The translations under genes and the position numbers were made by a program. DNA of 64,000 nt. It comes from Ideonella sp. GTDB lineage: Bacteria > Pseudomonadota > Gammaproteobacteria > Burkholderiales > Burkholderiaceae_C. The notes below the pieces were generated by a model, which did not search any database, was not told the DNA's origin, and saw only the letters and a program-made list of their open reading frames with translations. Where the stretch lies: assembly GCA_016721465.1 (NCBI GenBank), contig JADKIA010000028.1, positions 124,001 through 188,000 on the forward strand. Direction: 5' to 3'. The number at the start of each line of letters is the position of its first letter. Position 1 is the stretch's first letter. Of this stretch, positions 57,463 to 64,000 are shown one piece after another.

Positions 57463-58648
57463 GGCGGGGCTCGGCCTGTGGCGCCACGGCCGCCGTGGCG
57501 GGCTGTACGACGAACTCGACACAGGGGTCGAAGGCCACCGCCAGCCGGGCGGCATCGGCGGCGGCCTGCGGGCCGCGCAGCGTCGCGAGTGCCCGAGCCA
57601 GCACCCCATGCGGATGGAAGTTCCACTCGGTGGGGGCCAGCACCCGGTAGGCTTCGGCCCGTGGCGCATCGGCACGGCCATCCAGGCGCACCCAATGGAT
57701 CAGCAGGCCGCGGGCCATTTCCGTCCAGGCGATGCCTTCGCGCGGGCCCAGCGACAGCGCGCCGTGGGCAAGCCACTGCCCACCGACCGGCGAGGCCAGG
57801 CGCAGCACTTCCACGATGCGGGCAGACAGGCGCATGGTGGCATTGTCGACGCTTGGCCCGCTCGCGTCATGCCGGCGGTTCCAGGGGCCGGTGTCGGGCA
57901 CGGCGCCTTGCCAATGCGGTTGGCTGCAGAAGCCGGGTTCGTCGGCCATGCACCGGGCGAGCCAGGGCATGCTCTGCTCGGGCGAGACGAGCAGGTGATT
58001 CGGCACCGTTGGCGTGGCCAGCCGGTCGGCGAGCAGGCCCTGGGCGTGCAGCGTGCATGCCAGGGCACTGTTGCCGCCCGCGGCCCAATGCAGGGGCCAG
58101 GCGCGCGGGTCGGCCTCGAAGCGGCGCAGCCAGGCGGCCATCGGCATGCCGAGCCAATGGTGCTCCAGCCAGGCGGGCAGGGCGGCCAGTTGGTCGGCCA
58201 CGCCGAGGTCCGGGCGCCACAGCGGATTGCTGCGCAACGAGGTCATGGCGGAGCGAGCGGCGGCGGTGTCCACCTGCGGGGCGTCGCGGCCATGCCGCTC
58301 GATGCCTTCGGGCCCGGCACCGATGCGTGGCAGCAGGCGCGGCCAATCGTGCGCGATGCGCTGCACCTGATCGCGCGCGGTGCAGGCTTGCAGCGTGCGG
58401 ATTTCGTCGGGCCGCACGTCGTCCGGGCGCCCGCGGGCCGCGGCCAGCGCGCGTCGGGCGGTGAAGCGGTGCGCGTGGCCGCACAGGCTGAACAGGCTGG
58501 CCAGCAGGTCGGGGATGTCGCACGGCGCCCGGCCGTCGGCCAGGCGGGGCGCCAGATTGGGGCGGGTGCTTCGAATGCCGGGCAGTGCGGCGCCGGGCCG
58601 CAGCCAGACTTGGCCCGTCAGGGCAACGGGGTCGAGCGCCTGGCTCAT
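57455..58648 (-). CDS. hoxV: Hydrogenase accessory protein HoxV/HupK
   Basis: 397 residues from the ATG at 58648, which overlaps the hoxT stop by 4 nt; the frame stays open upstream but that part is a shadow. Distant relative of hydrogenase large subunits: CDIPDLLASLFSLCGHAHRFTA resembles the RICGxC region, and the end (VLAPTEWNFHPHG, VAFDPCVEFVVQP) resembles the large-subunit C-terminus but lacks a full CxxC. Proposed scaffold for assembling Fe(CN)2CO. Confidence 0.88.
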   Translation of the reverse strand: MSQALDPVALTGQVWLRPGAALPGIRSTRPNLAPRLADGRAPCDIPDLLASLFSLCGHAHRFTARRALAAARGRPDDVRPDEIRTLQACTARDQVQRIAHDWPRLLPRIGAGPEGIERHGRDAPQVDTAAARSAMTSLRSNPLWRPDLGVADQLAALPAWLEHHWLGMPMAAWLRRFEADPRAWPLHWAAGGNSALACTLHAQGLLADRLATPTVPNHLLVSPEQSMPWLARCMADEPGFCSQPHWQGAVPDTGPWNRRHDASGPSVDNATMRLSARIVEVLRLASPVGGQWLAHGALSLGPREGIAWTEMARGLLIHWVRLDGRADAPRAEAYRVLAPTEWNFHPHGVLARALATLRGPQAAADAARLAVAFDPCVEFVVQPATAAVAPQAEPRHA

Positions 58649-59208
58649 CGCCGCGCCGCGGCGGCCGAGCGGCCGAAGAGAAAGCCACGCCGTGCGGGCA
58701 GCGGCCCGGCGTCCACGGTGGCCGGAGCGGCCTGCCGGGCCAGGGGCACGGGGTTGGGCGCCGGCCCCGCGCTGCGCAGCAGGCGCAACACTTCGGTGGC
58801 CGTGGCCACGGCGGCGGCCTGGTCGGCAAACTCGAACATCGGCGAGTACAGCGAGCAGGCTTCGTAGCGGGCCAGCGGGCCGGCCCCCAACCAGGCTTCC
58901 TGCGCGCCGATGAAGTCCAGCTGCTGCGCGCCCACCTGACGCGGCGCGTGGGCCCCTGGGGCCAGCAACACGGCGGGCCGAAGCGGCAGGCGGATCAGGT
59001 TCATGAACCAGGGGGTAAGCAGCACGCCCAGCGCCAGGGATTCGGGGTCCGCATCGGTCGACTCGGGCTCGAAGCCGACCGCCTGCACGCACAGCGCCGG
59101 ATTCAGCACGGGGACATCGGCCATGCGCTCGCGCTGGATGCGCAGGAAGGTCTGCTGCAGCGCGTGCACCCGGGCCTGCAGCGGCGTGCTGGCGGGTCGG
59201 GTGGACAT
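58645..59208 (-). CDS. hoxT: Hydrogenase assembly chaperone HoxT (HybE family)
   Basis: 187 residues from the ATG at 59208. HybE-family features: LQQTFLRIQRERMADVPVLNPALCVQAVGFE split over the first helix, LGVLLTPWFMNLIRLPL, and SLYSPMFEFADQAAAVATATEVL. The family holds back export of the small subunit until assembly is done. The C-terminal tail (PLARQAAPA, GFLFGRSA) is longer than usual. Next to hoxR and hoxV in the standard hox order. Confidence 0.88.
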   Translation of the reverse strand: MSTRPASTPLQARVHALQQTFLRIQRERMADVPVLNPALCVQAVGFEPESTDADPESLALGVLLTPWFMNLIRLPLRPAVLLAPGAHAPRQVGAQQLDFIGAQEAWLGAGPLARYEACSLYSPMFEFADQAAAVATATEVLRLLRSAGPAPNPVPLARQAAPATVDAGPLPARRGFLFGRSAAAARR

Positions 59209-59213
59209 GCCAT

Positions 59214-59420
59214 TCAACCCAGCACCATGAACTGGTCGGCGGCGCAGTCGCACTGTGGGCAGCGCCAATGGGCCGGCAATTCGGTGAACGCCACGCCAGG
59301 GTCGATCTGCCACACGGCGTCGCCCTGCGCCGGGTCATATACCCACCAGCAGATCTTGCATTCCAGCTTCGCGCCGGCGGGCAGGCGCGTGTGGTCGCCG
59401 AGGTAGCTGCCTTCGAACAT
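59214..59420 (-). CDS. hoxR: Rubredoxin-type protein HoxR
   Basis: 68 residues. Two rubredoxin knuckles: LECKICWWVYDPAQGD and HWRCPQCDCAADQFMVLG, giving a Cys4 iron site. HoxR helps assemble the unusual proximal iron-sulfur cluster that makes the membrane-bound hydrogenase O2-tolerant. N-terminal GSYLGDHTRLPAGAK is typical of the hox-linked form. Starts 6 nt after hoxQ. Confidence 0.92.
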   Translation of the reverse strand: MFEGSYLGDHTRLPAGAKLECKICWWVYDPAQGDAVWQIDPGVAFTELPAHWRCPQCDCAADQFMVLG

Positions 59421-59426
59421 CGCGGC

Positions 59427-60320
59427 TCAGCCCTGGCCCACCCACTCGAGCACCTCGGTGAGGCGCTCGAACGAATCGCGCAGGTCTTCCGGCGCGGCAC
59501 AGGCCACATCGGGCAGGTCGCTCACCTCGATGGCGTTGAGGATCACCGCATCGGCGGAGTTGTAGTAGACGACCCGCCAGGTGTGTGCCGCGCAGGTGCT
59601 GGTGATGCGGCAGTTGCCATAGCCGCGCGACAGGATCAGCACCCGGCCGGTGCCCAGCACGTGGTCGATCAGGCCGACGTCGTCCGGGCTCAGCGGCAAC
59701 AGCGTCAGGTTGACCACGTGCGCGACTTGGCCGCTCTTGCCGGGCTGCCAGCGCTGGCGCTGGTCTTGCAGCTCCACGAGCAGGGGCAGCGCGTTCATCA
59801 CACCGGCGGGCACGCCGCCCGGGTCCGGCCGTGGGCCACGGGCGTCTTCCGTGGCCACCTGGCGCAACACCTGTGGGCAGGGGCCCACCTCCAGCGTGTC
59901 GTGCACCTGGCCATCGGCGCGCAGGCCGACAACGCGCCACAGGCCGGCAAACACCGACTCCTGGATCTGCACCTGCTGCCAGGCGCCGGCTGGCGAGCCT
60001 TGGCCGGCCGGCAGCACCTGCGCACTGACCTCGCCTTCGCCCAGCACCTGGTTCACCAGGGCCAGGTCTTCGGGCGCGAGGCCGTCCAGCACCACCGGTG
60101 GCGGCGTCTGGCCGTTCACCGCGGCCGACAGCGCCGCCAATGCCTCGTGCAGCACGCGCAATGCGCCTTCGCGCTGCACGAGCTCTTCGGGCTCGGGCAG
60201 CACCGGTGCCTGGAAGGTGCTCATGCCGCTGGGCAGCGTGATGTAGTCCAGCGCCTCGTCCTCGGCCTGGCTGCCGGGGCCGAAGGGCACCACGGGGATG
60301 GGGAAGGGCTTGGTGCTCAT
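59427..60320 (-). CDS. hoxQ: Hydrogenase accessory protein HoxQ/HupH
   Basis: 297 residues from the ATG at 60320. HupH family: LPSGMSTFQAPVLPEPEEL near the N-terminus, LGEGEVSAQV, ESVFAGLWRV, VELQDQRQRW, and the C-terminal repeat-like segment SRGYGNCRITSTCAAHTWRVVYYNS with LNAIEVSDLP. Acts with HoxO on the small subunit before export. The product PVVPFGPGS start is typical. Confidence 0.92.
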   Translation of the reverse strand: MSTKPFPIPVVPFGPGSQAEDEALDYITLPSGMSTFQAPVLPEPEELVQREGALRVLHEALAALSAAVNGQTPPPVVLDGLAPEDLALVNQVLGEGEVSAQVLPAGQGSPAGAWQQVQIQESVFAGLWRVVGLRADGQVHDTLEVGPCPQVLRQVATEDARGPRPDPGGVPAGVMNALPLLVELQDQRQRWQPGKSGQVAHVVNLTLLPLSPDDVGLIDHVLGTGRVLILSRGYGNCRITSTCAAHTWRVVYYNSADAVILNAIEVSDLPDVACAAPEDLRDSFERLTEVLEWVGQG

Positions 60321-60334
60321 GGTGGGCCCGCGCT

Positions 60335-60796
60335 TCAATGGCAGGACGCGGCGTCGGCGGCGCCGGCGCCGACCACAGCGATGCCGATGCCCGGTGTGCG
60401 TGTGGTGGGCATGGCCAGGGCCTGGCGCACGCGCTCGACATAGTCGGTCCAGTCCAGCATGCCCGCGATCAGGGTCACGTACTGGCCGTCGCGCAGGAAC
60501 ACCAGGCACGGCCAGCGGTTGGCGCCGAACCTGGCGGCCACGGCATCCTCGTGCTCGCGCCGCACCACGCCGATGCGCAAACGACCGGGAAAGACGGCCT
60601 GCAACTCGGGCAACACCACGGCCACGTCCAGGCACTCGGGGAAGCGCACCGGGTCGCCACTGAAGAACAGCACGCGCTCGCCCGGCCCGGCGCGGAAGGC
60701 GGCCAGGTTGTCCGAGTCCACCCATTCGGCGCCGAACTGGGTGACCAGGCGCTGCACCAGCGGTGCCTCGGTGAGTGTGGGGGCATCGACGGTCAT
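60335..60796 (-). CDS. hoxO: Hydrogenase accessory protein HoxO/HupG (thioredoxin-like)
   Basis: 153 residues. Thioredoxin fold without the CxxC: VLFFSGDPVRFPECLDVAVVLPEL, RIGVVRREHEDAVAARFGANRWPCLVFLRDGQYV and IAGMLDWTDYVERV follow the HupG/HoxO pattern. A Tat-proofreading chaperone for the hydrogenase small subunit. Overlaps hoxL by 4 nt. Confidence 0.92.
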   Translation of the reverse strand: MTVDAPTLTEAPLVQRLVTQFGAEWVDSDNLAAFRAGPGERVLFFSGDPVRFPECLDVAVVLPELQAVFPGRLRIGVVRREHEDAVAARFGANRWPCLVFLRDGQYVTLIAGMLDWTDYVERVRQALAMPTTRTPGIGIAVVGAGAADAASCH

Positions 60797-61122
60797 GCGG
60801 CTTCCTTGGACAGGGCGGTGGCACCCGACAGGGCGGCGAGTTGTTCGGCGCTCATCGCCGAGGGCAGGGCAAACGCAGCGTGGTCGTGCGCGCTGGTCTC
60901 GCCGCGCATCGCGGCGGCGATCAGATCGAGCGTGGCATTCACCTCGGTGGCGCGCTCGGCATCGATGACTTCGCGCGCGCTGTCGATGAACACCAGCACC
61001 CAGTCACCCGGCTTCAGTTCAGCGACCAGCGTGGTCTGCACCTCGCGCTGCTCGCCGCGTCCGCGCACGGTGGCAAAGCCCTCGCGGGCGGCAATCACTT
61101 GCATGGGCAGGCCGATGCACAT
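60793..61122 (-). CDS. hoxL: HypC-family chaperone HoxL/HupF
   Basis: 109 residues starting MCIGLPMQVIAAREG with the essential C2. Same OB fold as HypC but with a longer C-terminus (AAFALPSAMSAEQLAAL), as in HoxL/HupF, which protects the membrane-bound-hydrogenase large subunit and brings the Fe unit to it under air. Starts 5 nt after hoxM. Confidence 0.93.
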   Translation of the reverse strand: MCIGLPMQVIAAREGFATVRGRGEQREVQTTLVAELKPGDWVLVFIDSAREVIDAERATEVNATLDLIAAAMRGETSAHDHAAFALPSAMSAEQLAALSGATALSKEAA

Positions 61123-61127
61123 GGCGA

Positions 61128-61808
61128 TCAGGCCTGGGCGCGTGGTGCGGGCCGGCGCGGCATGAAACGCTCGTCGCCGGTGCGGCAGGCCTGCGCCTCC
61201 GGCGGGCGGCCGGCCTCATAGGCGCCGAGCGAGAGGGTGGGCACGGTGACCGCTTCGTCGTCGGACGGCGCCTGCTCGCGCACCACGGGCTCGGCACCCC
61301 AGCGGCGCAATGCGTCCAGGCCCACCAGCAGCGCGGCTTCCATGGCCTCGCGGATGCGCGGGCGCAGGCTGCCGCCGTAGTCTTCCAGCTCCTGCGGCTG
61401 GCAGCCGATCAGCAGCACCTGCTCGGGGTAGTGCTCGGTGAGCTGGGCCAGCGACAGCACCTCCTGGAAGCCGGTCTGGTGCAGGCTCATCTTCTTGGCG
61501 CCCATGAAGCGCGGCACCTCGTCGTTCTCGATCAGCTTGAGCGTGCCGGCGGGCAGGCCGTAGTCGATGGCGTCGAAGATCAGCAACTTGCGCGCCGCCT
61601 GCACGTGCTGGATCAGGTACAGGCCCTGGGTGCCGCCGTCCACCAGGCTCACGTGCGGGGCGAAGCGAAAGCGCTGGTCGAGTGCCTCGACACAGCGCAC
61701 ACCGAAGCCCTCGTCGGCCCAGAGCACGTTGCCGATGCCCAGCACGACGATGCCGTCGTCGGTGTCACTGCGGGAGTGAACGGCGCTGTCGGTGGCTTTG
61801 GGGCTCAT
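61128..61808 (-). CDS. hoxM: Hydrogenase maturation protease HoxM
   Basis: 226 residues from the ATG at 61808; a GTG at 61853 whose GTGA overlaps the hoxZ stop would add 15 residues and is also plausible. Endopeptidase of the HycI/HyaD type: VLGIGNVLWADEGFGV, IFDAIDYG and SLHQTGFQEVL supply the E, D and H nickel ligands. It removes the C-terminal peptide of HoxG after nickel insertion. The last 45 residues are an atypical tail. Confidence 0.92.
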   Translation of the reverse strand: MSPKATDSAVHSRSDTDDGIVVLGIGNVLWADEGFGVRCVEALDQRFRFAPHVSLVDGGTQGLYLIQHVQAARKLLIFDAIDYGLPAGTLKLIENDEVPRFMGAKKMSLHQTGFQEVLSLAQLTEHYPEQVLLIGCQPQELEDYGGSLRPRIREAMEAALLVGLDALRRWGAEPVVREQAPSDDEAVTVPTLSLGAYEAGRPPEAQACRTGDERFMPRRPAPRAQA

Positions 61809-61849
61809 GTGCGGCGAGCCGTCGCAGGGGGGTGCATCGGGTGAGCGCT

Positions 61850-62581
61850 TCACTGCTTGAAGGTGCGGTGGCCGGAGATCATCGTGCTGATCAGGCTCTG
61901 CCGGCCCATGATGTCCTCGCGGATGGCGGCGTAGACATGGAAGACGACGAACATCACCATGCCCCACAGACCCAGGTGGTGCCAGGTGTGCACGTCCTGG
62001 CTCTGGCCAAACAGCGGGATCACCCAGCCGAACATCCGGTCGGCCCAGGAGCCGGCCTGCGTGCCTTCGCCATAAAGCGCAAAACCGGTGACCAGCATGA
62101 ACACGGCGATGAACAGGTAGCCGAAGAACATGCCCAGGCGCGCCAGCGGGTTGTGGCCCACGTAGCGGTTGGGCTGGGGAATCAGGAAGGCGTACCACTT
62201 CAGCATCACCAGCACCTCGCGCCAGAAGGCCTTCTGCGTGATCGGCAGGGTGAACAGCTCGCGCGCATGGTGGTTGCCCACCACGGCCCAGTACAGTCGC
62301 CCGAGCAGCCCCACGGCCAACAGGTAGCCGGCGGCGAAGTGCGCGAAGCGGATGTAGCCCATCACGTAGTGCGCACTGGCCTCGCCCGGCATCGTGGGCA
62401 GCGGCGATCCGATGAAGTAGCCCGTGACGGCCAGCACGCTGATGGCCAGCGCATTGACCCAGTGCCACAGGCGCACCGGCGCCTCGTAGACATAGACCGA
62501 CTGGATGGTCTGGCCGTGCGCGATGGCGCCGGGGTCGATGCCGGTGGCGTTGGCCAGTTCCTGGCCGGTGGCTGCAGACAT
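61850..62581 (-). CDS. hoxZ: Ni/Fe-hydrogenase cytochrome b subunit HoxZ
   Basis: 243 residues. Four membrane helices with haem-ligand histidines: LWHWVNALAISVLAVTGYFIG, YIRFAHFAAGYLLAVGLLG, LGMFFGYLFIAVFMLVTGFALYG and HHLGLWGMVMFVVFHVYAA. The HWxN and HxxxW patterns and the N-terminal segment VYVYEAPVRLWHW are typical. It anchors the hydrogenase dimer on the periplasmic side and passes electrons to quinone. Confidence 0.95.
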   Translation of the reverse strand: MSAATGQELANATGIDPGAIAHGQTIQSVYVYEAPVRLWHWVNALAISVLAVTGYFIGSPLPTMPGEASAHYVMGYIRFAHFAAGYLLAVGLLGRLYWAVVGNHHARELFTLPITQKAFWREVLVMLKWYAFLIPQPNRYVGHNPLARLGMFFGYLFIAVFMLVTGFALYGEGTQAGSWADRMFGWVIPLFGQSQDVHTWHHLGLWGMVMFVVFHVYAAIREDIMGRQSLISTMISGHRTFKQ

Positions 62582-62609
62582 GGCGTCTCCTGATCGTTGT
62601 GGAGGGACT

Positions 62610-62906
62610 TCAGGCGCGCAGCAGCAGCACCAGGCCCGCCAGGCCCAGCACGCCGCCCACCGCATGCCAAGCACGCACGCTGGCGTTGAGCCACCAGCTG
62701 GCCAGGCCCAGGCGCCGCTGCACCGCCGGCAAGGCCAGGGCCGACCAGGCGCCGAGTGCGGCCAGGGCCAACAGGTGGTCCAGCTCCAGCAGGTGCGACA
62801 CCAGGTGCGCCACGTCGCCGAACAGGCCATGGCTGCCATGGCCCGTGTGCGCCAGGGCCAGCGTCGCGCAGGACAGCAGTGCGCAGGCAGTGAGGGTGCG
62901 TTTCAT
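62610..62906 (-). CDS. Short HupE/UreJ-like membrane protein between hoxG and hoxZ
   Basis: 98 residues from the ATG at 62906 (an in-frame TTG lies 15 nt earlier). A signal-like segment LTACALLSCATLALA is followed by HTGHGSHG and AHLVSHLLELDHLLALAALGAWSAL, which resembles the HupE/UreJ signature HPxxGLDHLLAMxAVGxW, then one or two more helices (AVGGVLGLAGLVLLLRA). Only about half of HupE length. HupE proteins transport nickel; whether this short version does is open. Its place inside hoxGZ is unusual. Confidence 0.65.
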   Translation of the reverse strand: MKRTLTACALLSCATLALAHTGHGSHGLFGDVAHLVSHLLELDHLLALAALGAWSALALPAVQRRLGLASWWLNASVRAWHAVGGVLGLAGLVLLLRA

Positions 62907-62934
62907 CTTGGCGGTCTCCAAATCGAGTGGTGGG

Positions 62935-64000
62935 TCAGCGGACCTTGACGGTGGTGAGCTCGCGCCCGTCTTCGCTCATCACGTGGGTGGAGCAGGCCAG
63001 GCAGGGGTCGAAGCTGTGCAGCGTGCGCAGGATCTCGACCGGCTGCTCGGGGTTGACCATGGGCGTGTTCATCAGGCTGGCCTCGAAGGCGCCGATCTGG
63101 CCCTTGGTGTCGCGCGGGCTGCCGTTCCAGGTGGTGGGCACCACGCACTGGTAGTTCTCGATCCTGCCGTCCTTGATCTTCACCCAGTGGCCCAGCATGC
63201 CGCGCGGTGCGGCCACGGTGCCCACGCCCTTGGCCTCCTTGGGCCAGGTGCTCGGGTCCCACTTCTCGACGTTGGCCGTGGCGCGGTCGCCGGCCTTCAC
63301 GTTGGCCACCAGCTCGTTGAAATCGTCCAGCATCATCTCGCCGCAGTACTGGCCTTCGAGCGCGCGGGCCAGGGTGCGGCCGATGGTGGTGGGCAGCAGC
63401 TGCTTGGCGGTGAACTGGGTTTCCGGCAGGCCCAGGGCCTTGGGGATGCCGCTGTTGATGGCGGCCGCGGACGACTCGATCTGCTCCTTCACGCGCTGGC
63501 AGTGCTTGTTGCCCTTGAGCGCATGGGCATAACCCAGGATGTAGCGGGACAGTGGGCCCACCTCCACCGCGTGGCCGCGCCAGCGCGGCGACTTGATCCA
63601 CGAGTACTTGGCCGCTTCGTCGATCTGCTCGATGTTGGTCTTGCTGCCCTTGGCCTTCGGGCCGAGCTGGTAGTTCGGCTCGGTGACGCCGTCCCAGGGG
63701 TGCAGGCCCTTGGTCTCGTCGGCGTACTTGTACCAGCTGTGCGAGACGAACTCCTGCACCTGCTCGGGGTCGCGCGGGTCGATGGGGTGGATCTCGTCCC
63801 ACTTGCCGCCCAGGATCACGCCACCGGGCAACTGCTGCGTGCTGGCGTCGTAGCCCACCTTCTCGTAGGTGCCGTAGTCGGCCACGTTGGTGGCCGAGAG
63901 GCCGCCGCCGTGCAGCCAGCCGGCGTGCTTGTACAGCGTGCCGATGGCCAGCACGTCGGGGATGTAGACGTTCTTGTTGAACTCGATCATCTCGTCGATG
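62935..64000 (-). CDS. hoxG: Membrane-bound [NiFe]-hydrogenase large subunit HoxG (3' part; continues beyond the window)
   Basis: About 355 C-terminal residues visible out of an expected 600 or so; the frame runs off the right edge. Large-subunit features: KYSWIKSPRWRGHAVEVGPLSRYILGY split over the middle, ETQFTAKQLLPTTIGRTLARALE, PRGMLGHWVKIKDG, VVPTTWNGSPRD and the C-terminal active-site motif FDPCLACSTH. After that histidine come 15 residues (VMSEDGRELTTVKVR), the peptide cleaved by HoxM. The N-terminal RxCGxC motif lies outside the window. Confidence 0.96.
   Translation of the reverse strand, partial: IDEMIEFNKNVYIPDVLAIGTLYKHAGWLHGGGLSATNVADYGTYEKVGYDASTQQLPGGVILGGKWDEIHPIDPRDPEQVQEFVSHSWYKYADETKGLHPWDGVTEPNYQLGPKAKGSKTNIEQIDEAAKYSWIKSPRWRGHAVEVGPLSRYILGYAHALKGNKHCQRVKEQIESSAAAINSGIPKALGLPETQFTAKQLLPTTIGRTLARALEGQYCGEMMLDDFNELVANVKAGDRATANVEKWDPSTWPKEAKGVGTVAAPRGMLGHWVKIKDGRIENYQCVVPTTWNGSPRDTKGQIGAFEASLMNTPMVNPEQPVEILRTLHSFDPCLACSTHVMSEDGRELTTVKVR

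Noticed and set aside
55852..58464. 870-codon plus-strand frame across hypF-hypB-hypA-hoxV
   Set aside because: Runs through four well-defined genes on the other strand; low-complexity product.
57455..59509. Possible 684-residue fusion upstream of hoxV
   Set aside because: The extra N-terminal part is Arg/Ala-rich nonsense overlapping hoxT and hoxR; the conserved protein starts at 58648.
59427..60824. Extended hoxQ of 465 residues
   Set aside because: Upstream part overlaps hoxO in another frame; HupH-family similarity starts at the ATG at 60320.
61128..62468. Possible 446-residue extended hoxM
   Set aside because: The frame is merely open through hoxZ; the protease domain begins after 61808.
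1..64000. CRISPR array
   Set aside because: No regularly spaced direct repeats with unique spacers and no cas genes; the only tandem repeats are short (9 and 11 bp) or the dispersed intergenic family.

Overview
The window is high-GC DNA from a facultatively autotrophic, hydrogen-oxidising betaproteobacterium. The codon bias, the gene families and above all the gene order of a Ralstonia/Cupriavidus-type hox-hyp locus beside a form II RuBisCO cluster point to the Burkholderiales (Rubrivivax, Leptothrix, Ideonella or Hydrogenophaga-like). The genus is an inference from family knowledge; no search was run.

Layout. (1) 1-4.76 kb is the end of an integrated mobile element: small DNA-binding protein, AntA/AntB antirepressor, Toprim primase, RepA-like ATPase and three small hypothetical genes, stopping at the 3' side of a tRNA-Thr(CGU) gene. 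No integrase is visible, so the element continues to the left. (2) 4.8-25.3 kb is ordinary chromosome: fbp, pepN, a HAD phosphatase and prfB (with its programmed frameshift) on the minus strand, then a DUF4212/sodium symporter pair, an MFS transporter, an alpha/beta hydrolase, a GNAT enzyme, a degenerate HD-GYP protein, an acyl-CoA synthetase, a sulfurtransferase, nagA, a DUF2975/XRE pair, ybaK and a DUF3617 protein. (3) 25.3-42.7 kb is the CO2-fixation region: a HoxJ/HupT-like kinase divergent from cbbM-cbbQ-cbbO; an accessory insertion of about 3.9 kb (TMEM175-like channel, MntA with a frame-broken HepT, HTH/AbiEii pair); then cbbR divergent from cbbY-cbbF-cbbP-cbbT-cbbE, followed by a hemerythrin-like gene. 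(4) 42.9-64.0 kb is the hydrogenase region, read right to left: hoxG (cut by the window edge), a HupE-like small gene, hoxZ-M-L-O-Q-R-T-V, hypA-B-F-C-D-E-hoxX, hoxA, hoxB, [a PilZ-like gene on the other strand], hoxC, nikR and a TonB-dependent receptor.

How it works together. H2 is oxidised by the membrane-bound [NiFe] hydrogenase (HoxG, HoxZ; HoxK must lie to the right). The Hyp and Hox accessory proteins build its NiFe(CN)2CO centre, and HoxX belongs to the branch that makes CO under air. HoxBC is the H2-sensing regulatory hydrogenase, HoxJ its likely kinase partner and HoxA the NtrC-type regulator. NikR and the adjacent TonB receptor plausibly supply and control nickel. The electrons support CO2 fixation by CbbM and the Calvin-cycle enzymes under CbbR.

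The most notable departures from the known arrangement are: hoxJ moved away from hoxABC to sit divergent from cbbM; hoxB and hoxC separated by an inverted PilZ-like gene; a dispersed GC-rich repeat that has become coding as the C-terminal tail of HypD; a second histidine cluster inside the HypB GTPase domain; and a candidate NikR box at the TonB receptor start. No wholly new system could be demonstrated; the strongest candidates are listed as findings.
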